DNA from: Fictibacillus nanhaiensis
Lineage (GTDB): Bacteria > Bacillota > Bacilli > Bacillales > Fictibacillaceae
DNA: 64,000 nt
Assembly (NCBI RefSeq): GCF_019801215.1
Contig: NZ_JAHVJO010000001.1
Location: 186,001 to 250,000, forward strand
Direction of reading: 5' to 3'
Made by a program: the position numbers and the translations under genes. Shown in pieces: positions 1 through 8,270 of this stretch. Every line of letters starts with the position of its first letter. The stretch's first letter is position 1. A model generated the notes under the pieces. The model searched no databases. It had not been told where the DNA came from and saw nothing but the letters and a program-made list of their open reading frames with translations.

Positions 1-1
1 A

Positions 2-772
2 TTGATCAAAAAAGATATTGTACTAGCTTCAGATATTCTTATACCTATAGATGAAACCCACTACCTTTTTCAGAACGATTCAGTAAAAAGGTGGCACGAT
101 TTAAATCAAGAGACGATGCATAGCCGATATCCTGTAGTCGACCAGTCAAATCGTGTTACAGGTGTTGTGACGTCCAAAGATATTATTGGAGTTCCGGTTA
201 ATACGCAAGTTGAAAAAGTGATGACCCGTTCACCGCTTACGGCAACAGAAAGAACATCCGTTGCTGCGTGCGCACATATGATGATATGGGAAGGAATCGA
301 ACTGCTTCCTGTAATAGGCTCATCTCATAAGTTAATCGGCATTTTAACAAGACAAGATGTATTGAAGGCTATGCAGATGATGCAGAAGCAGCCTCAAGTT
401 GGGGCAACCTTTGATGATCTTATAACAACTGAACTTAAAGAACAGAAGGCTGAAAACGAGATAACATTTTCTTGTAAAATTACACCACAAATGACGAATC
501 ATCTTGGAACTGTTTCATATGGCGTACTGATGACTCTAGTCACAGAAACGGCACGCAAAGCTTTACGAAGAATTAAAAAAGGCGATCTTGTCGTTGAAAA
601 CGTAACTTTTTATTATATAAAGCCTGTTCAAATCGAAAGTGAGATTGAGTTCGTTCCAAGAGTATTAGAAGTAAGCCGTAAATTTGGAAAAGTAGATGTA
701 GAAATACATCATGATGGAAAAATTGTTGGTAAAGCGATGATGATGGCGCAATTGATTGATCACCGATCATAA
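2..772 (+). CDS. ytoI: YtoI, CBS-pair/hotdog regulator-like protein (5' truncated by window)
   Basis: Only the C-terminal 256 residues are inside the window, and the frame is open at its first codon. A tandem CBS pair (about visible residues 25-125, with segments VVDQSNRVTGVVTSKDI and LLPVIGSSHKLIGILTRQDV) is followed by a thioesterase-like hotdog fold (about 150-250). That is the C-terminal order of YtoI-type proteins, whose missing N-terminus normally carries a winged helix and a DRTGG domain. CBS pairs bind adenine nucleotides and the hotdog half may bind an acyl-CoA, but the ligand is not known to me. It converges on ytpI and shares the hairpin at 779-803. Confidence 0.85.
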   Translation: MIKKDIVLASDILIPIDETHYLFQNDSVKRWHDLNQETMHSRYPVVDQSNRVTGVVTSKDIIGVPVNTQVEKVMTRSPLTATERTSVAACAHMMIWEGIELLPVIGSSHKLIGILTRQDVLKAMQMMQKQPQVGATFDDLITTELKEQKAENEITFSCKITPQMTNHLGTVSYGVLMTLVTETARKALRRIKKGDLVVENVTFYYIKPVQIESEIEFVPRVLEVSRKFGKVDVEIHHDGKIVGKAMMMAQLIDHRS

Positions 773-778
773 ACGAAG

Positions 779-803
779 AAAAGTCCCGTTTAGGGACTTT
801 TTA
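779..803. terminator. Bidirectional terminator between ytoI and ytpI
   Basis: AAAAGTCCC and GGGACTTTTT flank a 5-nt loop. There is a T-run on the plus strand and a matching A-rich side for the minus strand, so it can serve both convergent genes. Confidence 0.8.
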
Positions 804-810
804 TCACTGC

Positions 811-1110
811 CTATTCGTTTTTATGGGCTTCGTCTCTTGCTAGAGTAAGGAAGTGCTTATACATCTTCCATCCCATCCATAATAAAACGATGCCGTACGC
901 TAAAAAGATAATTCCAACCCAGAGCTGTACTCGCCCTTCGACTGTAGATAGTTCATTTAACCCAAAAGAAGCCAAGAATGCTCCGAGAGCCATCTTTGCT
1001 TTTGTTCCTGTCCAGCGTTTATAAAAAGGCTCTTTCGCACGTACTTCACGAACTTTATAAAACACATAAAGAGCAAAAGAAAGTATAATAATGATAATAA
1101 AAATCGGCAT
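811..1110 (-). CDS. ytpI: YtpI-like small membrane protein
   Basis: A 99-residue protein with an N-terminal membrane segment (FIIIIILSFALYVFY, about residues 4-18) and two further hydrophobic stretches (about 40-55 and 63-82), ending in a charged tail. Length, segment layout and position between ytoI and nrnA match the YtpI family, whose function is unknown. The ATG follows TTGGGGGAA at normal spacing. It is divergent from nrnA, and the 86-bp gap must hold both promoters. Confidence 0.8.
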   Translation of the reverse strand: MPIFIIIIILSFALYVFYKVREVRAKEPFYKRWTGTKAKMALGAFLASFGLNELSTVEGRVQLWVGIIFLAYGIVLLWMGWKMYKHFLTLARDEAHKNE

Positions 1111-1144
1111 TACAAAATTCCCCCAAGTATTTACTCCACTATAT

Positions 1145-1158
1145 TGTAAACGTTTAAA
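1145..1158. promoter_or_regulatory. cre-like palindrome upstream of nrnA
   Basis: TGTAAACGTTTAAA lies in the ytpI/nrnA divergent gap. It matches the CcpA cre consensus TGWNANCGNTNWCA except at one position. The core is palindromic. Such matches are not rare in AT-rich DNA, so it is only suggestive. Confidence 0.25.
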
Positions 1159-1196
1159 ATTAGAATTGCCACAACGATGATCAAAAGGAGTCTATT

Positions 1197-2144
1197 ATGA
1201 AAGAGGAAATTTTAAATAAAATAAAAGAACATGAACGAATTATTATTCATCGCCATGTTAGGCCAGATCCAGATGCGTTAGGTTCTCAAGGAGGATTAGC
1301 TCGTATTATACGTGCAAGTTTTCCTGATAAAGAGGTCTATACCGTTGGTGAAGAAGATCCAAGCCTTGTTTTTTTAAATAAGATGGATACGATTGAAGAC
1401 TTTATGTATGAAGGTGCATTAGTAATTATTTGTGATACGGCCAATTCTCCTCGTATTAGTGATCAACGGTACTCATTAGGAAAGAGGGTCATCAAAATAG
1501 ATCATCATCCAAATGAAGATCCGTATGGAGATGTCATATGGGTGGATACAACCGCTAGTTCAACAAGTGAGATGATCATGGATTTTTACTTATTTGGCAA
1601 GGATAAAGGTCTGATGCTTGACGCGCAAGCCGCTAGACTTTTATATGCGGGTATAATCGGTGATACAGGTCGTTTTTTATTTTCAAATACAACAGAAAAG
1701 ACACACCGTTTTGCAGCACATTTATTAGATACTGGGTTTTCGCCTTCTGAGATTCATGAAAGTCTATATAAAATTTCAGAAAAACTTGTACGATTAAATG
1801 GTTATGTACTTCAGCACTTTTCTATCTTAGATGATTGTGTAGGTTATATTCATCTAACAGCGGAAACCTTAAAAGAATTTAATGCGAGTCCAAGTGAAGC
1901 ATCGCTCTTAGTAAATTCATTCGCGCACGTCGAAGGATTACTAAGCTGGGTTTTCTTTGTGGATGAGCCTGATCAAATTCGAGTGAGACTTCGTTCTAAA
2001 GGACCTGTCGTAAATAGCATTGCCGCTAAATTTAATGGAGGGGGACACCCGAGAGCATCAGGAGCTACTGTTTACAATAAAAGTGAAACAGAAGATGTTT
2101 TAAAAGAACTAAGAAACGCTTGTCTCGAATACAAGTCCAAATAA
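1197..2144 (+). CDS. nrnA: Bifunctional oligoribonuclease / pAp phosphatase NrnA
   Basis: DHH-family phosphoesterase of 315 residues, the usual size. It degrades nanoRNA and dephosphorylates 3'-phosphoadenosine 5'-phosphate in the cytoplasm. Metal ligands are visible: H20, D24 and D26 in HVRPDPDALGS, D80 in CDTANSPR, and the DHH triad at 102-104. The C-terminal DHHA1 substrate-binding domain carries GGGHPRASGA near residue 280. The ATG is preceded by AAAAGGAGT. A single-gene unit closed by the hairpin at 2145-2170. Confidence 0.93.
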   Translation: MKEEILNKIKEHERIIIHRHVRPDPDALGSQGGLARIIRASFPDKEVYTVGEEDPSLVFLNKMDTIEDFMYEGALVIICDTANSPRISDQRYSLGKRVIKIDHHPNEDPYGDVIWVDTTASSTSEMIMDFYLFGKDKGLMLDAQAARLLYAGIIGDTGRFLFSNTTEKTHRFAAHLLDTGFSPSEIHESLYKISEKLVRLNGYVLQHFSILDDCVGYIHLTAETLKEFNASPSEASLLVNSFAHVEGLLSWVFFVDEPDQIRVRLRSKGPVVNSIAAKFNGGGHPRASGATVYNKSETEDVLKELRNACLEYKSK

Positions 2145-2170
2145 AAAAGGCCTCATTGGGGGGCCTTTTT
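2145..2170 (+). terminator. Terminator of nrnA
   Basis: AAAAAAGGCCTC/GGGGGCCTTTTT hairpin with a 4-nt loop starts at the nrnA stop codon and ends in a T-run. Confidence 0.85.
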
Positions 2171-2201
2171 ACACGTAAAGAATGTTAGTATGTTCTTCGT
2201 G

Positions 2202-2384
2202 TTACTTTTTTTCTGGTATAAACCAAGAGCCAACATCTGTTACATCTTCATGTACGTTTAAGTTTAATTTGGAAAGCTCTCTTTTAATAAGTTCTGCCAC
2301 TTCTTTTGTTTCTGCGAAAGCAGAGAAACCATTTTGTAATTCTTTCACTTTTTCGCGTGCAAGTTCTTTTCGATTGATAATCAT
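2202..2384 (-). CDS. Small conserved-looking hypothetical protein (60 aa)
   Basis: A 60-residue, charged, soluble, mostly helical protein (REKVKELQNGFSAFAETKE...) ending in GSWFIPEKK. The ATG has a strong ribosome site (GGGGGGAAA, 8 nt upstream). It lies downstream of ytrI on the same strand with a 120-bp gap, so it may share the ytrHI sporulation transcript or have its own promoter. B. subtilis carries a similarly small gene (possibly ytzJ) around here, but I cannot confirm the match. No motif suggests an activity. Confidence 0.6.
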   Translation of the reverse strand: MIINRKELAREKVKELQNGFSAFAETKEVAELIKRELSKLNLNVHEDVTDVGSWFIPEKK

Positions 2385-2504
2385 TCAGTTTCCCCCCATA
2401 ATTCACTTCTTTTATACATATTGTATACAAATTAAAGGGAAAATGCCATTTCATTGCCCAAAGTTTCATTAAAACGTAATATTTTGTTTATTATTCATGC
2501 ATAA

Positions 2505-3017
2505 TCATTCATTTGGGGTTGCAGATATATATATCCTAAGAACGCCTGTATATAAATAGAGGTGGTCAATCGTAATTCGATAAACTTGTTCGTCATCATC
2601 AATCCGATAAGGTTTATTTTCTATAGCTTGAAAAAGCAGTGTATTACTTTTTGCGATAGTTTCCGTATCTTCACCTATTAAATGTTCCAGGTCATCTTCA
2701 ACCGCTTGTTTTAAGTGCATCTTTGTCAGATTTGATAGTTTCTGAGACCCTTCATTGGAAAATCTCACGTTAATCTCATGCAGCTTGAATTTTTTGGCCA
2801 GTTCTTCATTTGCTCTCTTGTCATCTGAAGTCAAAATCTCGTTTTTTTTCTTATAATCTATAATGATAGAATTTTGCTCTTTTATTTTATGAATCAGTCT
2901 TTCATGAGCTAAACCACCTTGAATTAAAAAAAACACCCATCCGATGATAAATCCAATCGCCATTCCAGCAAAAAAACGCTGGTAGCCTTTTCGTTGATAC
3001 AGCGGTGGAATTCTCAT
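2505..3017 (-). CDS. ytrI: Sporulation membrane protein YtrI
   Basis: A 170-residue protein with one transmembrane helix near the N-terminus (about residues 13-32, AGMAIGFIIGWVFFLIQGG). A coiled-coil-like extracytoplasmic part follows (KIKEQNSIIIDYKKKNEIL). YtrI is needed for efficient sporulation in B. subtilis. I chose the ATG at 3017 rather than the one 27 nt upstream: AGGAGA lies about 10 nt before it and its A is the last base of the ytrH stop (TGATG), which points to translational coupling. Expression from the sigma-E promoter in front of ytrH is inferred. Confidence 0.82.
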   Translation of the reverse strand: MRIPPLYQRKGYQRFFAGMAIGFIIGWVFFLIQGGLAHERLIHKIKEQNSIIIDYKKKNEILTSDDKRANEELAKKFKLHEINVRFSNEGSQKLSNLTKMHLKQAVEDDLEHLIGEDTETIAKSNTLLFQAIENKPYRIDDDEQVYRITIDHLYLYTGVLRIYISATPNE

Positions 3018-3349
3018 CAGTTGATGTTCTCCTGGCTTAGCCATTGAATGAGCTGCATAGCGGTATTTGCGCCAGCAATCGCAACGAAAATATATGTTAA
3101 CTGCTTGAAAATCTCAACCGTAGCTCCATTTTCAAAACTGCGTTCAAAGTTAGTGATGGTATCAAAAGTCCCTCCTATAGCAGCGACGATTGCCCATATC
3201 TTAAGTCTTTTAGCCAGCTCCATCATCTCATATATAGGAGCTTTTCCAACTAAAAATGCTGCAAGTCCACCGATGAGTGCACCACCTAAAAGTACTCCAA
3301 ATGCAATGGCAAAATCCAATATCATATTTGCAAAGAAATCGCGTACCAT
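3017..3349 (-). CDS. ytrH: Sporulation membrane protein YtrH
   Basis: A 110-residue, Gly/Ala-rich membrane protein with helices at about 10-35 (AIAFGVLLGGALIGGLAAFL), 48-62 and 84-100. It fits the YtrH family of sporulation proteins made in the mother cell. The ATG is preceded by AGGAGGGGAGGA. It is the first gene of the ytrH-ytrI pair and is divergent from dnaE. The sigma-E-type promoter immediately upstream agrees with the family's role. Confidence 0.85.
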   Translation of the reverse strand: MVRDFFANMILDFAIAFGVLLGGALIGGLAAFLVGKAPIYEMMELAKRLKIWAIVAAIGGTFDTITNFERSFENGATVEIFKQLTYIFVAIAGANTAMQLIQWLSQENIN

Positions 3350-3370
3350 ACGAATCCTCCCCTCCTACTT

Positions 3371-3396
3371 AATGTATGGACAAAAAAAGAGAGTAT
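3371..3396 (-). promoter_or_regulatory. Sigma-E-type promoter of ytrHI
   Basis: On the minus strand CATACATT (3371-3378) matches the sigma-E -10 consensus CATACAnT exactly. An ATA -35 core (3394-3396) lies 15 nt upstream. The position, about 22 bp before ytrH, and the sporulation role of the genes support it. Confidence 0.65.
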
Positions 3397-3447
3397 GCTT
3401 GTTTACTTGATAATTACGAAGAACTTGACTTTTAATAACCTGTTTCA

Positions 3448-3476
3448 TTAACACATACGATCAGATGTACTATAAT
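3448..3476 (+). promoter_or_regulatory. Sigma-A promoter of dnaE
   Basis: TTAACA (3448-3453), a 17-nt spacer and a perfect TATAAT (3471-3476). It lies 36 bp before the chosen dnaE ATG and so rules out the upstream in-frame ATG at 3465 as start. Confidence 0.75.
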
Positions 3477-3512
3477 GGAAGTGGAAATAGCTGCAAAAAG
3501 GAAGTGACTCAA

Positions 3513-6500
3513 ATGGGATTTGTTCCTCTTCATGTACATAGTGAATACTCTCTTCTTGAAAGTTCATGCAGAATTGATGAGCTAGTTAAGCGTGCAGCAG
3601 AATCAGGTTTTCCTGCGCTTGCTCTGACGGATAAAGCAAATATGTACGGAGCGTTAAAATTTTATTCAGCTTGTAAAAAAGTGGGAATAAAGCCTATTTT
3701 GGGATTAGAGGCAGATCTAGGTGAGTTGCATGAGAACGATCATTCAATAAGAAAATCAGCTTATAAGATTCTTTTGTACGCAATGAATATAGAAGGATAT
3801 CAGAACCTGCTAAAACTGACAACGATTATGCAAACGAAGCAAGATGGAGAAATCACGCCACTTTCACATGAGGACCTCTCAAACCACTCAAATGGGCTGA
3901 TTGCGCTTTCATCAGGAGCAGAAGGTGAAATACAGCAGCACCTGTCCCATGATAAAGGTGCAGGCCATTTAGTAAATAAAAGCATTCACTTTTATCAACA
4001 GTACTTTCCTGACCGTTTTTATCTAGGTCTTGAAGATCATGGTACAGGGTTTGAGAAAACGCTGAATCTTGAGGTTCAATCCCTTTCGAGAGAATTTCAC
4101 ATTCCTCTTCTTTGTGCACATGAAACGTATTATCTCGATGCAAAAGATGCAAGTGCACATGATATTCTAGTGTGTATTAAGCATGGAGAGAAGATGAACA
4201 ATCCTGACCGCTATAAATTAGCTACTGGAGATTATTATTTGAAATCTACGTCAGAAATGGAAGATTTGTTTTCTTTTGTGCCAGAGGCTGTCAGCGAGAC
4301 AAAAATACTAGCTGACCGGTGCGATCTAGAGCTTACATTAGGAGAAATATCCCTTCCGAAATATCCGGTTCCGGGTGATAGCAGTAGCTTTGATTACTTG
4401 GCGATGCTATGTAAAAAAGGGGTACAGGACAGGTATGAAACAGTAACACCAGAAATTGAAAAAAGACTTGATTATGAATTACAGGTCATTCAAAGTATGA
4501 ATTTTGAAGATTATTTTCTTATTGTCTGGGATTTTATGAAATATGCACATGACCAAAAAATGATTACAGGACCTGGCAGGGGTTCAGCGGCAGGATCTTT
4601 AGTGGCGTATGTTCTAAAAATCACAAATGTAGATCCGATTCATCATCATCTGATTTTTGAACGGTTCTTAAATCCTGAACGTGTTACGATGCCGGATATT
4701 GATATTGACTTTCCAGATAACAGGAGAGATGAGGTTTTACAATATGTTGCTAATAAGTATGGGACAGACTATGTGGCTCAAATCATTACATTTGGAACAT
4801 TAGCAGCAAGAGCGGCAGTTAGGGATGCCGGAAGAGTGATGGATCTCCCTCCCTCTCTAATAGACCAAACGGCTAAAAACATCCCTTCAAGGCCAGGGAT
4901 TAGCTTAGAGAACGCTTTAAAAGAATCTGCTGGGCTACAGGAAGCTTGTCAAACAGATAAGAATGTGAAAAGGCTGATTGATATTGCTATGACTTTAGAG
5001 GGGCTTCCAAGACATGTTTCGACTCATGCGGCAGGTGTTGTTTTATCCAGAACCCCTCTTGTTCAGACAGTACCGTTGCAGAAAGGTCATGACGGCATTC
5101 CGTTAACCCAGTATAGTATGGAGTGGTTAGAAGCGGCAGGTCTTTTGAAGATGGATTTTCTCGGGCTTCGTAATCTATCTTTAATTGAAAATATTCTTCT
5201 TTCCATTGAAAAAAGTGAAAAGGTAAAAATTGATTTACATGCGATACCATTTACAGATGCAAAAACATTCCGTCTCCTTTCACAAGGGGATACAACAGGT
5301 GTATTTCAATTAGAATCAGACGGAATGAGAAAAGTTCTTCAGCAGCTTAAACCAACTGAATTTGAAGATATCGTTGCAGTGAATGCCCTGTACAGACCAG
5401 GTCCTATGCAGAATATTCCGGATTACATCGCAGGTAAAAACGGTCAAAAAACAGTTGCTTATATGCATCCTGATCTAGAACCTATTTTAAAAAGTACATA
5501 TGGAGTAATCGTGTACCAGGAGCAGATCATGCAGATCGCTACAAAAGCAGCGGGTTTTACGCTTGGAGAAGCTGATCTGTTAAGAAGAGCGGTCGGTAAG
5601 AAAAAAAGAGATATTCTCATGAGAGAACGGAATCATTTTGTTGCAGGCTGTTTAAAGCAAGGCTATGATGAGAAGTCTGCAGACGCATTATATGATCTGA
5701 TCGTTCGTTTTGCCGATTATGGTTTTCCGAGAAGCCATGCCGTGGCATATAGTGTTATTGCCTATCAGCTAGCATATTTAAAAGCAAATTATCCTACATA
5801 TTTCATGGCAGCATTACTTTCTAGTGTTATTGGCAATCATGATAAAGTGAATCAATACATTAAGGAATCGTTACAAAAGGACATTTTCGTTTTTCCGCCA
5901 TCTATTCAGAAGAGCAGTGCTTATTTTACAACTGAAGGAAAAGGTATTCGATTCGGTTTGTTAGCTGTAAAAAATGTCGGTATCAATGCGATACGTTACT
6001 TAACGGAAGAAAATGAAAAAGAAGCATTTAGCGATCTGTTTGACGTTTGTGCACGGTGTCCGCAAAAAGTAGTCAATAAACGAACACTTGAATCCTTAAT
6101 ATTTGCAGGAGCGTTGGATGATCTTGGAAAGGACAGAGCTGTTCTGTTAGCTTCTCTTGAGACTGCTATCGAATATGGGGAAGAGGTTCAAGAAATTTCA
6201 AGAAAAAATCAAATGTATTTTTTTGATGACGACATTAATCTCCCAAAGCCTTCTTATGTTCATGTTCAGCCCTTTCAGGAAAGCGAGAAACTGAAATTCG
6301 AAAAAGAATCTTTAGGCTTTTTCTTTTCTTCCCATCCATTAGAACGCTTTCGAACAGCTTTAAGAAGCTGGGCCGCAACGAGCATCGCTGACATAAAAGG
6401 CAAGAATTCTTCCGTTCGCCTGGGCGTATTAGTAGACAAAGTGCGTGTCATTAAAACAAAAAAAGGAGAGCTTATGGCTTTTCTTTCAATAAGTGATGAG

Positions 6501-6896
6501 AGTGGAGAAATAGAGGCTGTAGTGTTTCCAAAAGTGTACGAGGGACATCATGGACTTCTGCAAAAAGGAGAGCAGCTATTTCTGGAGGGAAGTGTTGAAC
6601 AACGTAATGACGCATTACAAGTATTAATTAATAAATGCATCCCTTTACATGAACTTAAACCGAAAGACCATTCTGCTTTATTTATTAAAATTGATAAAGA
6701 ACATGCCTCACCTGATCATCTAAATGCGGTCAAGCAAATACTCTATCAATCTCAAGGAAGTGTTCCTGTTGTTTTAATCTATGAAGAAACAAGGCAAAAA
6801 GTCCAAGTCACAAAGACAATAAGCGTTTCTGAAGATTTGTTATTAGAACTCCAATCTGTAGTTGGAGAAGGCAATGTCGTACTTAAAAGAAATTAA
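3513..6896 (+). CDS. dnaE: DNA polymerase III alpha subunit DnaE
   Basis: Error-prone replicative polymerase that extends RNA primers before handing over to PolC. 1127 residues from the chosen ATG, which follows AAGGAAG by 8 nt and gives the typical MGFVPLHVHSEYSLLES start. Domains: N-terminal PHP (HVHSEYS, residues 6-12), palm with the catalytic aspartates in PDIDIDFPD (394-402), fingers (GVFQLESDGM, YRPGPMQNIP), a helix-hairpin-helix region and an OB fold (VRLGVLVDKVRVIKTKKGE) near 950-1030. It lacks the 3'-5' exonuclease insertion that marks PolC. No good terminator follows, so some transcripts may run into ytsJ. Confidence 0.95.
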   Translation: MGFVPLHVHSEYSLLESSCRIDELVKRAAESGFPALALTDKANMYGALKFYSACKKVGIKPILGLEADLGELHENDHSIRKSAYKILLYAMNIEGYQNLLKLTTIMQTKQDGEITPLSHEDLSNHSNGLIALSSGAEGEIQQHLSHDKGAGHLVNKSIHFYQQYFPDRFYLGLEDHGTGFEKTLNLEVQSLSREFHIPLLCAHETYYLDAKDASAHDILVCIKHGEKMNNPDRYKLATGDYYLKSTSEMEDLFSFVPEAVSETKILADRCDLELTLGEISLPKYPVPGDSSSFDYLAMLCKKGVQDRYETVTPEIEKRLDYELQVIQSMNFEDYFLIVWDFMKYAHDQKMITGPGRGSAAGSLVAYVLKITNVDPIHHHLIFERFLNPERVTMPDIDIDFPDNRRDEVLQYVANKYGTDYVAQIITFGTLAARAAVRDAGRVMDLPPSLIDQTAKNIPSRPGISLENALKESAGLQEACQTDKNVKRLIDIAMTLEGLPRHVSTHAAGVVLSRTPLVQTVPLQKGHDGIPLTQYSMEWLEAAGLLKMDFLGLRNLSLIENILLSIEKSEKVKIDLHAIPFTDAKTFRLLSQGDTTGVFQLESDGMRKVLQQLKPTEFEDIVAVNALYRPGPMQNIPDYIAGKNGQKTVAYMHPDLEPILKSTYGVIVYQEQIMQIATKAAGFTLGEADLLRRAVGKKKRDILMRERNHFVAGCLKQGYDEKSADALYDLIVRFADYGFPRSHAVAYSVIAYQLAYLKANYPTYFMAALLSSVIGNHDKVNQYIKESLQKDIFVFPPSIQKSSAYFTTEGKGIRFGLLAVKNVGINAIRYLTEENEKEAFSDLFDVCARCPQKVVNKRTLESLIFAGALDDLGKDRAVLLASLETAIEYGEEVQEISRKNQMYFFDDDINLPKPSYVHVQPFQESEKLKFEKESLGFFFSSHPLERFRTALRSWAATSIADIKGKNSSVRLGVLVDKVRVIKTKKGELMAFLSISDESGEIEAVVFPKVYEGHHGLLQKGEQLFLEGSVEQRNDALQVLINKCIPLHELKPKDHSALFIKIDKEHASPDHLNAVKQILYQSQGSVPVVLIYEETRQKVQVTKTISVSEDLLLELQSVVGEGNVVLKRN

Positions 6897-6900
6897 TAAC

Positions 6901-6928
6901 TTTACAGTTTGTTTACATTTGATATAAT
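6901..6928 (+). promoter_or_regulatory. Sigma-A promoter of the ytsJ-gntR-accDA operon
   Basis: TTTACA (6901-6906), a 16-nt spacer and a perfect TATAAT (6923-6928). The predicted start near 6935 falls inside the 39-bp palindrome that follows. Confidence 0.65.
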
Positions 6929-6931
6929 AAG

Positions 6932-6970
6932 TGAGTCAATAATAGTGGTCTGACCACTATTATTGACTCA
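6932..6970. promoter_or_regulatory. 39-bp perfect palindrome, probable GntR-family operator
   Basis: Two 19-nt arms (TGAGTCAATAATAGTGGTC and its exact reverse complement) flank a single central T at 6951. The core TGGTCTGACCA is the TGGTCnGACCA type of site bound by FadR/PdhR-subfamily GntR repressors. The gene for such a regulator is second in the operon. The position over the transcription start fits autorepression. No T-run follows the right arm, so it is not a standard dnaE terminator. Confidence 0.7.
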
Positions 6971-7008
6971 TCGACCCTTAAAATTTTAATTTATTTGGAG
7001 ATGAAAAG

Positions 7009-8250
7009 ATGTCTACATTACGAGAAGAAGCACTACACATGCACAGAATACATCAAGGTAAATTAGAGTCAAAATCAAAGGTGCCCGTTCGAAATGCAAA
7101 GGATCTTAGCCTTGCATATTCTCCTGGTGTTGCTGAACCTTGCAAAGATATTTATGATGACAAATCAAAAGTCTATGATTATACGATGAAAGGCAATACA
7201 GTAGCGGTAGTTTCTGATGGAACAGCAGTTTTAGGGCTAGGAAATATCGGACCAGAAGCGGCTCTCCCAGTTATGGAAGGAAAAGCTGTATTGTTTAAAA
7301 GTTTTGCAGGTGTTGATGCCTTTCCTATTTGTTTGAACACGACGGATGTAGACAAAATTGTTGAAACCGTTAAACTGCTTGAACCTACGTTTGGTGGAGT
7401 GAATCTGGAAGATATCGCAGCACCTAACTGTTTCGTAATTGAAGAACGATTGAAAAAAGAAACAAATATCCCAATCTTTCATGATGATCAACATGGAACA
7501 GCTATTGTTACACTAGCTGGATTAGTGAACGCATTGAAATTAACGGGGCGGGAAATGTCTAAGATCAAAGTAGTTGTAAATGGTGCTGGAGCTGCTGGTA
7601 TCGCAATTATTAAACTGTTAGACCGCTTTGGAGTAAAAGACATCATTATGTGTGACACAAAGGGGGCGATTTATGAAGGCCGCCCGTATGGTATGAACAG
7701 TGTGAAATCAGAAGTTGCCAGCTTTACAAACCGTACAAAACAAGAAGGTACCCTTGCTGATGTTATTAGCGGTACTGACGTTTTCATTGGTGTTTCTGTT
7801 GAAGGTGCTCTTACAAAGGCAATGGTTGAATCTATGAACCCAGAGCCGATTATTTTCGCTATGGCTAATCCTAATCCAGAGATTATGCCGCATGAAGCAA
7901 AAGAAGCAGGAGCTATGGTTATTGGGACGGGACGTTCAGATTTCCCCAACCAAGTGAACAACGTCTTGGCGTTCCCGGGCATTTTCCGTGGAGCACTAGA
8001 TGTTAGAGCAACACACATTAATGAAGAAATGAAGATTGCGGCTGTTCATGCCATTGCAAATCTTGTCAATCCACAAGAACTGCATGCAGAGTATGTTATT
8101 CCCGCTCCTTTTGACCCAAGAGTAGCGCCAATGGTTGCAGCGGCAGTAGCCACTGCTGCAATGGAAACGGGTGTTGCAAGAATTCGAGTGAACCCAGAAG
8201 AAATCGCTGAAAAGACAAAGAAACTTGCCCTCATCGGAAAAGATGAATGA
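7009..8250 (+). CDS. ytsJ: NAD(P)-dependent malic enzyme YtsJ
   Basis: Converts malate to pyruvate and CO2 with reduction of NAD(P). In B. subtilis YtsJ is the main NADP-linked form. 413 residues, the short bacterial type without a phosphotransacetylase domain. Visible motifs: YSPGVAEPC near residue 37, FHDDQHGTAIV near 157 (metal and substrate site), and the Rossmann loop GAGAAGIAI near 193. The ATG follows TTGGAGATG. First gene of an operon with gntR and accDA, linking pyruvate and NADPH supply to malonyl-CoA synthesis. Probably controlled through the palindrome at 6932-6970. Confidence 0.93.
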   Translation: MSTLREEALHMHRIHQGKLESKSKVPVRNAKDLSLAYSPGVAEPCKDIYDDKSKVYDYTMKGNTVAVVSDGTAVLGLGNIGPEAALPVMEGKAVLFKSFAGVDAFPICLNTTDVDKIVETVKLLEPTFGGVNLEDIAAPNCFVIEERLKKETNIPIFHDDQHGTAIVTLAGLVNALKLTGREMSKIKVVVNGAGAAGIAIIKLLDRFGVKDIIMCDTKGAIYEGRPYGMNSVKSEVASFTNRTKQEGTLADVISGTDVFIGVSVEGALTKAMVESMNPEPIIFAMANPNPEIMPHEAKEAGAMVIGTGRSDFPNQVNNVLAFPGIFRGALDVRATHINEEMKIAAVHAIANLVNPQELHAEYVIPAPFDPRVAPMVAAAVATAAMETGVARIRVNPEEIAEKTKKLALIGKDE

Positions 8251-8270
8251 AACCGGTAAAGGAGAGAGGA

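Noticed and set aside
2182-2472. 96-codon plus-strand frame opposite the small minus-strand gene
   Set aside because: Serine/phenylalanine-rich composition typical of an antisense shadow, and no ribosome site.
3853-4158. 101-codon minus-strand frame inside dnaE
   Set aside because: Shadow of the dnaE reading frame with no ribosome site; the same applies to the other antisense frames in dnaE, polA, pheT and lcfA.
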